A stretch of 64,000 nucleotides of DNA from Pipra filicauda (lineage: Eukaryota; Chordata; Aves; Passeriformes; Pipridae): NCBI RefSeq assembly GCF_003945595.2, contig NW_024104769.1, forward strand, positions 1-64,000. Direction: 5' to 3'. Positions 45,961 to 58,194 of this stretch are shown here, piece by piece. Position 1 is the first letter of the stretch. Each line of letters opens with the position of its first letter. Position numbers and translations under genes: made by a program. The notes below the pieces were generated by a model, which saw nothing but the letters and a program-made list of their open reading frames with translations, had not been told where the DNA came from and did not search any database.

Positions 45961-48821
45961 GAAAGCTGCAGGAACGGATTGGGGGGACCATTCCATTAAT
46001 CCACACCCTGTGAGAGACGCTAAAAAGACTCGGCCCACGCAAGCCTTGGCACCTCCTCGTAGGAAAAGCAACCAGATGGCTTTAGCAGGACTTTCCCCTC
46101 CCCTCCAGGCTCCCAATAACATGTGGCACCACTGGGTGGTCAGTAACTGCTTGCAACTGCCTTCAAAGATACCCTGGAGAAGACACTGGACATGATTTCC
46201 ACGTCCAGCCTGACCAGAGACTCCCCTCTGCTCCATGAGACAACCCCATCCCACCTCCCCATTTCTCCTGCCTGTGCTCCCCATCCCTCCCTCCCTTTTC
46301 CCAACACCACCTTTGCCTCCTCACTCCAGCTTTTTCTCCACCAAAAAAACGTATTTAACATTCTCTGATGCTCAAGGCCAGCCGGCTCGTTAGCTCTGCT
46401 ACACCTGGATCAGGATCTGGAGATAAATTGCTGCTTCATTATAGGAGCTGAGGCTCTAATCCATTTTTTTTCAGGCTGTTTAACTTGTAAGGACAACAGA
46501 TGGATACAGGGCTGCATAATGCAGACTCCTTAAGATCCATCACACAGGCTTGGAAGTGCAAAAACACAAGGCTGAGGAATGTGAAACCAGAGCAGATCTT
46601 ACAGCGGTCACCTTAAATTAGGCACAAGAAGAAAATGAGCCAAGACTAGAACTGGACACAAACTGCCAACATGTATTGCTGAAGATTAAAAGGAAAACCA
46701 AACTTTTTTCCCCTCCGCATCCCACAGAGTCATTTAAGTTCTTTTGCTTTTTCTCTCTGCAGTGGGAAAGAACAAGGAAAAAGTTCAGTTAAAAATTAGC
46801 TAAGAAATGAACATATTCCTGCTTCAGTTCCTAAGGGATGGTGTGCAGCAGCCACAGCCTGAAAAACCTCAGGTTTTTCTTCATGATTTTTCACAAAGAT
46901 AACTGAAAGCCTTGACCTACCAAAAAACTTCCTGCTAATGCGTTCTAGATTAGAAAACATCCAGCACAATCTTTCTTCCAGCATCTTGGGCAAGAGCTGA
47001 ACTCACCTGCTGATCTCACACAGAGAGAAGGGGAGGCTCTCACCTCCCTGTCCCCCACCCAGATGTGCTGCACACCTGCTGACCCTGCCAAACCAGCTGT
47101 TTGCTTTCACCTGTGAAAAAATCACCCTGGAGACCTAGAGGTGACTGTCCTGCTGCTTGGATCCACAAGAAGTGCACACAAACACCTACAGGGTGGGTAT
47201 GGCACCTATAGGGAGCAGTGCCCTCTGCCCATCCTTGCCAAAATGCGCCACCCCCCAGCCCCTGCTCAGCCAGAACACATCAGTGACCAGCAGCACAGGC
47301 TGAGAACACCCTCCCCTTAGCAGCCTGAGGAAAGGTGCCATGTATGCCATGTAGGTTTACTGAATTTCTGAATCCTCAGCCGTGGAGAGGCGTTTTCAGT
47401 CCTCCATCACTTTAACTGCTCCTTCCCTGCAGCAGCAGCAGGTGACTGACTGCTGCCGACCTGGGAGGTCCCATTTCCCCACTGAATGCCTGGTTTAGGG
47501 GACAAGGCTGTGAACGCTGCCATTTCTCAGGCCTTTGAACACTTTATTCATCTCGGAGGTGATACCAAACCCGGGAGGTTCGTCTACCCCGGCACTGCCT
47601 CTGCTCCAGCCAAACCAAACAAAACCAGCTCCCAGCCTCGGAGCAGTTCCCTCCTCTCCCTGCAGCACATCCTGGGGACATTTGCACCCTCAGGGGTACC
47701 AGCAAGCCTTAGAAATCATACTCCTCATGTAAGGATTGCCAACCATCCTTCCCAAAGCCAGTAGAGCCCCCGGGAACACTCCACCTTTGCAGAGGAAACC
47801 TTGGACAGCCGCCACAACACGCCTGCCGCTGGTCTAGGGATTTGTTGGGACAATGGCAGGACAGCAGCCCCTGCCCAGAGGCAGGCAGATGAATAGGCAC
47901 AAGAATCACTATTTAACACGCACAATAGCACATCCCAGCTCCGGCATGTAGGTTCACTCGGCATTTGTTCACGTTTCCCGATTCTTGGACTCTCTCCTGG
48001 TCCCTCTCGCAGCTTGGAGGCAATAACTTGCCTTCTTATCTGACCCAGAAGGACAGCCAGCTGTCAGCACACAAACACGGCCTTTGTTTATCCTTAAATG
48101 AAAGCTCAGTTAATTAAAACCAGAAATCACTTTCTCTTATCTGCAGTCCTTGGCCCCTGCGGTGGGCAGGAGGCTCCAGGACCACACTCACCCCCCAAGC
48201 TGCAGAACAGGCCCCACACAAGCTGTCCCAAACACCCCCTGGCACCTGTTGCCTCCTCCTCTGGGATGCATTCCTAGGAAATGGGAATTTGTAGGGCAGC
48301 CAAGAGCATCTCCACACTCCCAGGCAGGTTAACCCCACTCAGCTCTCTCACTCCCTGAGCACAGAGCTGCAGAGGCCTTGTCTTATGTGCAATGAGCTTC
48401 ACAGTCTCAGGGCTCCGGGTTTGCAATCCTGGGGTGATAAACTGACACAAGGACACTGTGCTGTCACAAATGTCCCCTCACAGCCCACCACAGCAAAGAT
48501 TTCACCCTCCTCAGCAGCCTGTCCCACACAGTCACCGGAGGGATCACCCTGGTTGGCAGCAAACGGGTCAGAGCCCCCATGGCTGAGGCAGGGGGTGCTG
48601 CCCACATGCAGCCCCCTCCCCAGCCCAGCTCTGGGCGTGCTGGAAGCCCTCCCCAGCAGCAATCATGGTTATGCAAGGCAGCAGCTTGATAGAGTGCCAG
48701 TCCTGCATGCTGCAAATTGAAAGCGATCGACTTCCACCTTGCGCGTAAGGCAGAGAAAATCACATTCAACTCATTGAGAGGCTTCAGCAGCAGAAAGATT
48801 GATCAACTTGATGAGAAGTGA
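45961..48821. other. Unique noncoding DNA, no gene seen
   Basis: Nearly 3 kb of mixed DNA without recognisable gene, RNA or transposon. Frames remain under 116 codons and overlap on both strands. Confidence 0.55.
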
Positions 48822-48837
48822 CTCTCTCTCTCTCTCT
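48822..48837 (+). repeat. (CT)8 microsatellite
   Basis: Eight CT units. It begins inside a 216-codon plus frame (48799-49449) that ends in a CR1 copy and is not gene-like. Confidence 0.9.
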
Positions 48838-49289
48838 GCCATCCTCCTTCCCCCCGCCCTCTCTCCTGTTGATACCAGTTTCAGCACAAACGAGGCAGCT
48901 GAGGGCCAGGAAGGAGCCCAACTGCTGCTGGCTGGGGCACACGGGGCTGAGATGCTGCTGGTACCTGGGCATGGCACTTCTCCCAGGTCCACTGGGAGCC
49001 TCTTCCAGAGCCCAACCAAGGTCCTGCCAAAGCCTTTCTGCTGTGTGGGACACTCCTTTGAGCAACACAGAGCAGCAGCACAAACACCATCACAAATAGC
49101 CAGGTGGTGCATTGTCCCAAAGGGGTCAGCACAGGATAGTGGTGCAGAGATGGGACCAAACCAACCATGCTTTAAACAAAAGGAGTTACTCCCATCTCTA
49201 ATAGAGAGCTGCCCTCATGCCATCACACACCAGCCCTGCCAATCCCACTGCAATCACTCAGGAAAAGCAGTAGAAAAAATGCATTATCC

Positions 49290-49697
49290 ATTGATGGGAT
49301 GGGAAAGTTGGGGCTGTTCAGCCTGGAAAAGAAAAGGTTGTGTGGAAACCTCACAGCACCTTCCAGTATCTGAAAGGGGATACAAAGAGGCCAGGGAGGG
49401 TCTCTTCATCAGGAACTGTAGTGATAGGACAAGGGGGAATGGGTTCTAAATGAGAGAGGGGAAATTTAGTTGAGATACATGGAATAAATTCTTCCCCATG
49501 AGGATGGTGAGGCCCTGGAACAGTTTTCCCACAGAAGCTGTGGTTGCCCCATCCCTGGAAGTATCCAAGGCCAGGTTGGACAGGGCTTGGAGCAACCTGG
49601 TCTGGTGGAAGGTGTCCCTGCCTTAGGCAGAAAGTGGAATGAGATGATCTTTAATGTCCCTTCCAACCCAAACTCATCCGGGACTCTGTGATTCTAT
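49290..49697 (+). mobile_element. CR1 LINE 3' fragment, plus orientation
   Basis: Begins near 49290 with the decayed end of ORF2 (TTGGGGCTGTTCAGCCTGGAAAAGAAAAGG). It passes through ATTCTTCCCCATGAGGATGGTGAGGCCCTGGAACAG and CCATCCCTGGAAGTATCCAAGGCCAGGTTGGACAGGGCTTGGAGCAACCTGGTC, and ends GTCCCTTCCAACCCAAACTC...CTCTGTGATTCTATG at 49697. Clearly dead, moderately diverged. Confidence 0.93.
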
Positions 49698-49899
49698 GTC
49701 AGGGTCAATTCTCTGCCAAACAGGTCAAAGCTGCACCAAACTGCAAAGGGCATCTGGTGATGTACCTGGATAGCACAGAAGATGGAGCAATGGGCTGCAT
49801 CTGGCTCTGGGGAGAAGAGGGGGATGCCCAGGGTGACGGACCCCCACCTCCCTCCAGCTGGCTGCCCCCACAAGCTGCTCCCTCCCTTCCCTCTTGTCT

Positions 49900-50010
49900 G
49901 GCACTTGTCACTTTGCCATTTACACGTGTCACACCAAAACCTTTCTCATTAAGTGGAAATTGAATTTCGTTAATTAAAGCAAAAGAAATCAATTAACCTT
50001 ATCAGCAAAC
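49900..50010. promoter_or_regulatory. Candidate element with E-box palindrome, NKX2-type and TTAATTAA words
   Basis: In 60 bp there are ACACGTGT (49922-49929, an E-box palindrome), TTAAGTGG (49949-49956, an NKX2-type site) and TTAATTAA (49970-49977), followed by ATCAATTAACC. Well-formed motifs in close order suggest a real element, but short motifs also occur by chance. Confidence 0.4.
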
Positions 50011-52990
50011 GGGAGCCATTGGAAAGGCAATAAGGAGAAGGCATCCCTCCCTCTCACCCCAAATCTCCCCTCTGTGCTCGGAGCTGAGCACGGGCAGCTC
50101 ACCGTGGGCTGCAAACAAGCGAGACGGGACCGCGTGCAAGGTGGGGAACTGCTGACGACAGGAAAGGGATTTCAAAGCAATTAACACCCCCAGGATTTAC
50201 CATCAGGTTGACAAGCTCTCAGAGTAGCCATCACTCAAACGTAAGGATTCAATTAATTTTTTTCCCCCCCTCCTCTTCCCCCAACTCCCCCGGTAGCTTT
50301 GCGCTGAGTAGCAGAACGACTCCGGTGAGGAAGGGAGATTTAAAATCCAAACGGAGCAGAGTGATTTTAAAGGAGATAAAAGCACAGTTTCCGCGTGTCC
50401 CCCAACAGCCAGCATTTGTTTTTCCTTCCTTTGCTGTTCGCCTCCCTGGCACAGCTCAAACACAGCCATTTCGTACCTACCCCTGGATATTTGCACGTGC
50501 TCATCTCCTTTTGTGTCCTGCAGAACCTTAATCCCTGATTTGAGTCTCACAGGGAAAGGCCGGCTAGTCTGGGATGCTTAATCCATGCTAATGGATGGAG
50601 TGGCCCCAGGAAGGACCTGGCAGTGACTCTGCCAGAAGACCTGTCCCTAGTAGATGTGGTGGTGGTGATCTGAGGCTCGAGCACACTTTTAACCTGATTA
50701 AGACCATTATTTAATATATTACATTTTTTTTTTTCCAGGACAGGCTTTACCTACAGCTCAAGTCTGGGGGACCTCGTGCTTTACAACACAACCCTCTGCA
50801 CAGGCAGGGAATGAGGGAAGTTCATCACTGCTTCCCCTGGGCAAGGATGCTCCAGAGGAGAGCTGACATTCAGACTCTGCTGGTGGAAATCTGCAGTCTG
50901 AGCATGAGCCTCTCCTCCAACCCAGGCAGATGAGCTCAGCTCTTCTTGCAGCTTTGAGTCGTCTCCTGGGGTGGATGTTTGCACCCAAATCTGCTCTGGC
51001 CAATCTTCTCTACCTCTAAAAGCTTAAGGTGAAAGAGTCCTTTAATATCTCAGTCTCTTTATGCAATAAAAGCATCACAATAATAATAGCTTCTCCTGAG
51101 CACCCTTAATCTGTAGAGATCCAGGCACTTTAGAGAGGAGCAAAGCTATTATGTTGAGGGGACAGCAGAGAAAAGAACAGGGACACGGGGTAAATATAGG
51201 GATTTGCACATGGAAATCAGCAACCTGGGCAGCACACACCCCTAGACTCTCACACTGACCCTCCAAAGGCTCAAAAACAAGGGTACAGCCCCCAAAAATC
51301 AGGCAGGCTGCAGGGATGAGCAGGTCAGCAGTGCCTGCTGGGGACAGATGGTGAGAGCAGGGAAAGGGAAGGGGTTTCCTTAAGCAGGTGGATGAAAACT
51401 ACACAATATAAATTAGACAATACAGAACTCCCTGCTTTTGTCTGTGACACTGGGAATGGTGCTTTCAAGGGTGCATGTACTCTCCCCTTTCCACGAGAAA
51501 AGGGAGGTGAGCCCCCCAACTTCCCATTCTCCAGAAAAGCACAGAGTTGACCCCCTCCACCACCTCCCAAAGCTCCTGATCTTCCCTGAACTCAACCCCC
51601 TGGTCCCATCCCTCACCTCAGAAAAACCTTCGTGTCCCCCCAAGCTGCCAGCTAGCTGCAGAGACCCTCAGATATCCCAGAAATTAGTTAGAAAGACCTA
51701 CCATGGCACGAAGAAGGCAGAAACACCTCCACACTGATCCAAAACTGCTTTGCTACAGACTCTACACACCCTGCTCTGACCTGCCCCCCCTTGAATACTC
51801 CTGGGGCAGCTCTCAAACCACACCCTCCTGCCCGCAAATAATCACTCATCACATGCAGCTGGTTAATTAGCACCAGGTGGTCAATCATTAATGAGTAGTG
51901 GACAAATACCCCCTTGTGCTACCTGTCAGTCAAAGACCAGATTCTGGTTCCTCCCCCCACCGATTTGGACAGCAAATTCCAGAACACATCTCCTGTACCT
52001 GACTAATGAATCGGGTGTGTTCGTGCAAACCCTGAGCCCGAGGATGAAAGGAGGAGGTGGAGATCTCCCTGGCTGAGCCAGATTTTTCCACGGATCAGGA
52101 TGCTCAGTTCTACCAGGCGAGATGCTCCTCCTGGGAGCAGGAGGACCAGCAGACCAGGAAAGCCCAGGAATTAGCAGAGATGCTTTCCTGCAGGCATCTC
52201 ATCAGTATGAGGAATGCTACCTTGGGTGCAGGGCCAAACCAGCATGTGTTCTCAGCAGCCCAGACAAAAATAGGGAAGAAAAAGATGCAAATATCTCAGG
52301 AATGTGCCCGGCAGTCTTTTGTGTGAGCACATTAGAATACAATAAAAATGTGACTAAAAAAGACTCAACAGAATAAATACTGCACTTATAATAGGCCTCA
52401 GGGAGAGAAAGAGATTTAATGGCAACATATTAAATGTAAATCAACACAAAAGGTAACTGGGAAGGGAAGAGATATACCAGCTTAGGGATTATAGCACAAA
52501 GCTGTAATATTTACTCACGAGATTAAGGCACTTATAGAAAATGAAATATTGTCCTTTGGTAATAATTCAATCCCTCGTCTATCCAGGAGGATTGGACATA
52601 TCAAGCTATTTGAGAGACGCAGACATAAATTCACACCTATTTCTAGTGGAGGGATGGGGACCTGCATCTGTCACTGCTGTGCAAGAACTCGGTGGTTTCC
52701 AGGGGAAACTCATCTCGGAGCAACCAAAGACTTCAGGGCTGCCAGTGGCCTCTGCCTGCACATCCCTGCTGACACCCAGCAGCACCAGAGCTCCTGTGCC
52801 CAGGGGTTTTGGATGCCTTGGACAAACCAGGAGATGACTTCTGATCATTTTTGGGAGGGATCTTTTCTCCCCACATCCATCCAACACATCCTAGGGGGCT
52901 TTTGACCTGCTGGTCCACCAGCTGGGGCTGGAGGATGGTAAAGAGCAAGACTCCCGGGTCCTTTTGGGGAAGGTGATCACCATCAGCTCA
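50011..52990. other. Unique noncoding DNA, no gene seen
   Basis: About 3 kb of mixed sequence. Modest CpG at 50050-50150 and AT-rich complex patches at 50240-50400 and 52320-52560. Frames on both strands are short and unrecognised. No repeat family recognised. Confidence 0.5.
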
Positions 52991-52991
52991 A

Positions 52992-53056
52992 TCCTCAGTG
53001 CCTCAGCTTCCACATCTGCAGCTCAGGAGTGTTTCCCTGCTTTGTAAGAAGCTTTG
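52992..53056 (+). mobile_element. Possible MIR-like fragment, plus orientation
   Basis: CCTCAGTGCCTCAGCTTCCACATCTGCAGCTCAGGAG, then TTTCCCTGCTTTGTAAGAAGCTTTGG, resembles the MIR sequence TGTGCCTCAGTTTCCCCATCTGTAAAATGGGG and its TTTGTAAAGCGCTTTG part in order. It is more diverged than the copy at 32470. Confidence 0.5.
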
Positions 53057-53720
53057 GCTGGAACATGCTTGAGGAATGCAATATATCATCACCACACATA
53101 AGTGATCTCCCTGTTTACTGTAATTGTTTTCGGGCAAAAAATAAATTCTAACAACTCAATCTGATTTCCAGGTGCCAGGCAGAGCTGGCAGGCAATAAAA
53201 AAAGACAATCTTCTGATTTCCCAACCTCAAACCTTTCCCCTTGATCAGCTACCTGTATGGGCCCAGATCAGCAATGCATCTTTAGCACCTCACCATCTTT
53301 AATAGACTCTGCAAACCCCTGGTGAGGCTGGGAAGTGCTATTATCTCCTTTAAACAGGCAGGGAACAACGGCTGGAAATAGTCCGCCCACGGCATTGTCT
53401 CACTGCATTGGAGACCTGCCCAAACACCTTAAATTAAGCAGGGCATTGCTGAGCTCAACTGCTCCTCAGCAGCCTGCAGAGAACTTAGTGTTGCCCAGCC
53501 TGAGACTGAAATGGACGGTTTAAGGTTAAAACCGAAACAAATTAAAAAAAAAACCCAAACAAAACACAAGCAACAGCTGGGAAAAAAACAACCAACCAAA
53601 TAAACAAACAAAAACCGAGGGGGGAAATAAAGAAGGGGGGAAATAATCCTTAAAGTCAAAAAAGAAGTCTTCATCACCCTTTAAGCCAGATACAGGGAGG
53701 CAGGAAAGCCAGACCTCCCT
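53057..53720. other. Unique DNA with A-rich low-complexity patch
   Basis: Unique AT-leaning sequence, then an A-rich patch at 53535-53650 made of AAAC/AAAT-type units with G-runs at 53619-53625 and 53634-53640. No gene seen. Confidence 0.5.
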
Positions 53721-53723
53721 GCA

Positions 53724-53823
53724 GAGCTGTCTCCTAGTGCCATGATATAGTAATTGGAGTTGGATCAGGGGTTGGACTTGATGATCTTGGAGGTCTTTTC
53801 CAACCTAATCTATTCTATGATTC
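53724..53823 (+). mobile_element. CR1 LINE 3' terminus, plus orientation
   Basis: Only the last 100 bp: CTGTCTCCTAGTGCCATGATATAG, then GGGGTTGGACTTGATGATCTTGGAGGTCTTTTCCAACCTAATC and TATTCTATGATTCT. Same subfamily as 18050-18191 (AGTGCCATG block). The terminus is nearly intact, so insertion was relatively recent. Confidence 0.92.
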
Positions 53824-53879
53824 TTGGAGAAACGTCCCTTTTCCTACATTATTTTTTTAATAAGCAGCTCCTGGTGGAG

Positions 53880-54330
53880 TAAAGTGTATTGGCACTCAAG
53901 TGCTGCTGCAGGCTTGGGGGAGCGAGCCCAGCCGGGGGAACGGAGCATTAGGAGCGTGCACTGAAACGAGCCTCCGCTTAAAAGCTCCCAGGTTAATTCC
54001 GGCTGACGATCAACGCGACACTGCGACAGCCTCTTCAGCTGCCGCGGCTGGGGCATCCCCCTGGGTGCTCCTTAGCCAGAGCATCACACAGCCCTGAAGC
54101 GGTTAATTCCACTCCGAGGAGCTGATAGACACAGTCCCACTCTGCTCTTTATTTAATAATAATTATCCGGATAGTAAACGCGACCCTGCTGTTTTGCTCA
54201 CTTAAATTTTTTTGTTTCCCCAGCTATGGCAGTGTCACTTCTCCCGAGGCAGCCTCCCCCACTTGGCAGAGTTAAATTGCATTCTGATTCTATTAAATGG
54301 TACTAAATGTCTTCAAAATCAAAGAGCAAA
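53880..54330. promoter_or_regulatory. Candidate conserved noncoding block with CpG-rich left half
   Basis: CpG-rich 53920-54060 (AGCGAGCCCAGCCGGGGGAACGG, GACGATCAACGCGACACTGCGAC) leads into TTTAATAATAATTATCCGGATAGTAAACGCGACC (54150-54183), then AT-rich sequence with TCTATTAAATGGTAC. The left half has CpG density like a small island; the right half has homeodomain cores. Confidence 0.4.
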
Positions 54331-57059
54331 TATAATTTAAGTGCCATTTGGGTCTTCCCACAGGTTCTCAGCTGTTCACTCTGCAGCCAACCTGTAGAAA
54401 GCTGCCTGGTGACAGGGGTATAGTTTAAAAGGAAGCACGCAGCCGGGATATACAATACAATTCCCCTCCACAACACGTCCTTTATGGAAATGCACAATGC
54501 ACTGTGGTTACAGCTGAAAAAAACCAGACTGCTATAATCAGGAGAGAGGAAGGGAGAGCAAAGACAACAGTGCAGCCAGGGCAGGAGAGCTGGTGACAGC
54601 ACTGTGCATCCTGGCACTGGGATGGGGTCCGTGCCCACGGCAGGGAAAAGGAGGCTGAAGAAAAGTAGGAACCCTACAAATCTCCCCTGGATCTAGATCT
54701 CACCATGATGCCAAATTCAGTTCAAAGATGCTGCCCACACCAAAGCCCTGGGAGCCCACAGACCTAAGCACACCCCACTGGCCTCAAAACACCCCCCTGA
54801 CCCTGTTTGTGCAGCCAGTCTGGCAGGACTGAGGGGTGGAAAGGTTTCAGCGGGGATGGGATGTGTGGCAGCCCTTCCAGGGAGATCCCAGGGGGAGCAG
54901 AGGCTGGCAGGCAGGGAAGAAATGGGGGGAGAAGTGATTCCCCTGACAAGAAAGAACCTGTAAGCAGACAGTTAAGACGGTAAAGAAACCTTAAGGTGTC
55001 GGTAATGTATTGCAATTTCAAGGCTGGTTTTTAAGGGCAGGGGCTCAATAGAAGCAAAAAGCACTTAATTAAGGTTTTCAGAAACACCAATTGACTTGAG
55101 GTGCTTTCACACTCCCAGCAACTACCAACCAGGCGTGTTTGAAGGCAAAGTTCAGCGCAGAGAGAGGAAAACTCCTTTAAAGCACCCGAGGTTGGGTACC
55201 AAACTGGGAATGATCTCACATTCTTGGCACAAGGCATCACTCTGCTGGCTCCACCGAGGCAGAGCTCACCTACAAACGAGCAAAGCTGCAGCCAGCACAC
55301 CTCTGCAAGGAGAGGAGGCAGCCTGCCAGCTGACAAACCTGCTCCTTAGCTCCTGCTGAGGAGAGAAACAGTCCTGGGTGCAGAGCTGGCACAGCACCGA
55401 GGGCAGGGCTGAGCCCAAACCATCCCACCCCCACCAGCCAGAGGCAAGGGAAGAAATACGAGTGTGGACAGCCTTCCAGTGTAGTGGACAACAAAACAAC
55501 AGCCCCTCCATGCTGGATTCAGGCAAGTGGTTCTATCTCCCCCTTCCCCTCTGCTGCCATGTTAGGGATGGACCCAGTTGGCTCCATCAATGCCCATCCT
55601 ATTCTCTCACCACCTCACCCGATACCCAGGGCACAGCTGAAAATGTAAGGGTGATAAAAAAGTGATTAAAAAGTGGACACATAACACAGAACATGATTTG
55701 AGCATCAGTAACAAAAACCACCACGAGGCAAAGCTCATCTGGAATTGTCCAGACCAGGAGGACTTGCTCTTCTGCTTCCTCAGCACAAAGCCACAAATAG
55801 TTCAGGCCCTTGCTCTCCCCCTTGAGCTGGTGGAAGTGACTAATTGTATTTTGGGAGAGAGGAGAGAAGCAAATCATCACTCGAATCATCTGCACCAACG
55901 CCAATAATAGCTGATCTTCCTGCAACGATCTGCCACGCAGCTCTCAAGCTGCTGCCTAAGCCTCATTAGGCAGCAAATGCTGTGCAAAGGCTCTGTAAGG
56001 TCAGAGTCCAAGGTCGTGCCCTGCCAGGCTGTGGCTCCTTTCTCGAGCCACAGCAGTACCCCCTAAAATCACCAAACTGCCAGGAAATGGGGCCTCCCTG
56101 CAGCAAGAAAGAGAAGCATTAGACAAACATCTCGGCAGCTCAAATGCTGTTGGGTGCACACAGGAACAGGCAGAAAACAGCTCTCCAAAAAGTACTCTGG
56201 CTGCTGAAGAGGTAACTCTGATGTGAAGCTTTGGAGGCTGGAAATGGAGCTTTCTGTGGTGGCTCTAAGGGCACGGCCTCACTTGCCAGACTGTCCCCCA
56301 GGCAGCACCGTTTGGGGGTGCAGCCAAGGGGGCTGCAGCATTGCCAGCACCTCGAGGACAGCAATTCCTGATCCTTGGTGGGCTTTCCAAGCCTTTATCC
56401 CCACGCTTGAGGACACTCAGGCCCTGCTGGTCAGTTTGAGAGCCAGGCAGGGGTTTCCTAAGGAGATCAAAGGGTCAGCATGGATGTAGTCACTCCTGAT
56501 TCCTGCCCCATCGCTGCAGAACAGCCCTAAGTCCCAGGGATGCTGCTCTAGACTTGAGGCACTGCTCCAAGTGACAGCACGGGAACAACCTCTGGGTATT
56601 ACACTGACTGGCACCCAAGGCCTTTGGCAGGTGTGTCCTCATCCTCTCCCACTTCCCTGCAGCTCAGCCCAGCCACGGGAGAAAACACAGACACGTTTTT
56701 AAGCCTGCATCACTCCCCTGTAGCAAGAGCAGCCCAGGGTTTTTAAACATTCAACACTGCCTGGCCAGCCTGGGCTGCACTACAGAGCTGCTCAGATCAA
56801 AAGATCCTCAGCTCAGAAGATTAAAAGGCTCCGGGGATGGGTAAGAGGATGCAGAGCTCTTCACCCCGAGGTGGCTGGCCCCATTTCTAGGTCAGGAACA
56901 AGCAAAAAAACCTGTCTCTGCCGCAGTGGAGGAAGCAGCCGGCTTGGCCTCAGCTCCTGGCTGTCCACTGTCCCCTTCTGGGGAACAACCAGGAGCTGGG
57001 CTGGCACCGCCTCGGCACAGAAACATCCTCAGGGACCCGAGAGGGGCTGAGGGCACGGG
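54331..57059. other. Unique noncoding DNA, no gene seen
   Basis: About 2.7 kb of mixed sequence without recognised gene, RNA or repeat. Frames up to about 111 codons overlap on both strands. Confidence 0.55.
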
Positions 57060-57480
57060 GCTCCCTGTGTGCCCATGAGGAGGGGATTTGTGAACAGAGG
57101 ATATTTCGGAGGGGATGTCCGACCCGAAGCCCACGCCCGGGGCAAAGAGGGATGTCCTCTGCGGGGGTGCAGGAGGACCAGCCTTTCGAGGGACGCTCCA
57201 ACCCTCCCCGTGCAGCCTCTGGGAAGGAAGCGCCGCACGCCGAGTTCACGCCTTTGGCTCCCTCCCCGGCAGCTCGCGAGCCCCAAATCCTTGGCTGGGC
57301 TGGCAATCTGGCACTTTCTGCCGGCGCCGACTGCACGTTCGGGGAGCGGCGTTAAAAATACCCTGCGTGAGCACCCCCTCCCCGTCAGGCCTCCCACGGG
57401 CGCCGCCGTGCCCCCCTGCGCCGGCAGCGCTGCCGCAATGCAGGCGCTCGCCGTGCCACCCTCCCGGCTCATTTGCAAGG
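57060..57480. promoter_or_regulatory. CpG-island-like block
   Basis: The densest CpG stretch of the window: clusters at 57105-57150, 57225-57290, 57320-57355 and 57395-57470 (for example CGGCGCCGACTGCACGTTCGG, CGGCAGCGCTGCCG). Five frames of 67 to 212 codons lie across it on both strands, none with a recognisable domain. A promoter of an unseen noncoding transcript or an intronic/orphan CpG island is the likeliest reading. I see no TATA box and no clear first exon. Confidence 0.45.
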
Positions 57481-57749
57481 AGAGGAGGGCAGCAGATGGA
57501 AGGAGCTCTCCCATCTCCTGCTCCATTTTTAACCCCCCTGCACGCAACGGCTGGGGAGACGCTGTTGAGGAAGAAGGTGGTGCTTTCAAGAAACCCACCC
57601 CCAAAGCCGTGGTTGTGGCGCTCTGGGATATGTTTAACTCGCAGAACAGAGGGGAAGAGCAGCAGGGCTGTGTTTGTAGGCTGGATCCAACAGCCTGGGC
57701 TCAATGAGAGAGAGGACTTTTAAGAATTTTGGGGAGGCTCTCATCAGCT
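57481..57749. other. Flank of the CpG-rich block, no gene seen
   Basis: Open frames from the CpG block continue to 57707-57723 (plus). No splice donor is convincing. The sequence is otherwise unique. Confidence 0.4.
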
Positions 57750-57912
57750 TGGGGATGAGTCATCTGTTGTCACAAGGATGATATCATAGTTACTATATCC
57801 TGTACCAAATGTTTCTGTCGTACGGAGGTTAAGTCATCATCTCAATTCCCTGGAGAATGCCAAAGATGGGACAATTCCTTTCGGAGCTGATTAAAGTCAC
57901 CTTCAAAGTTTA
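57750..57912. promoter_or_regulatory. Candidate conserved noncoding element
   Basis: Complex AT-leaning sequence 300 bp from the CpG-rich block, with GATGATATCATAGTTACTATATCC, TTCTGTCGTACGGAGG (palindrome CGTACG at 57819-57824) and GGAGCTGATTAAAGTCACC. It could be a proximal element of whatever uses the CpG block. Confidence 0.35.
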
Positions 57913-58194
57913 AGGGTAAGAGCCTGAAGAGAGCTCTGAGTTGTTCCCTCCGTTCAGATTTTGCTCAAGTAGGAAAAAGATCCTCTCCTCACCATTCCTC
58001 ACCTCAGCCAGTTCTTGCCCTCTAAAAGGTGCCCACTCAAGCAAATCCTCCAGGTTTCCTCTATCCCAAACAGAAAGATGCAAAGAGTGGGCAGTAACTC
58101 TTGGATCACCCGTGTCTCCCTAGTGACTGTGGAGAAACTTGGGCACCTACCACAGCTGGACTTCTAGGGAGCTAAAAGCAGGTGCTGTGAAGAT

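Noticed and set aside
48799..49449. 216-codon plus-strand ORF
   Set aside because: Starts at a CT microsatellite and ends inside a CR1 fragment; the composite product has no meaning.
57069..57723. Two overlapping plus ORFs (212 and 202 codons) and minus ORFs (191, 152) as a real gene
   Set aside because: Four long frames in the same CpG-rich DNA is the signature of stop-poor composition, not coding.
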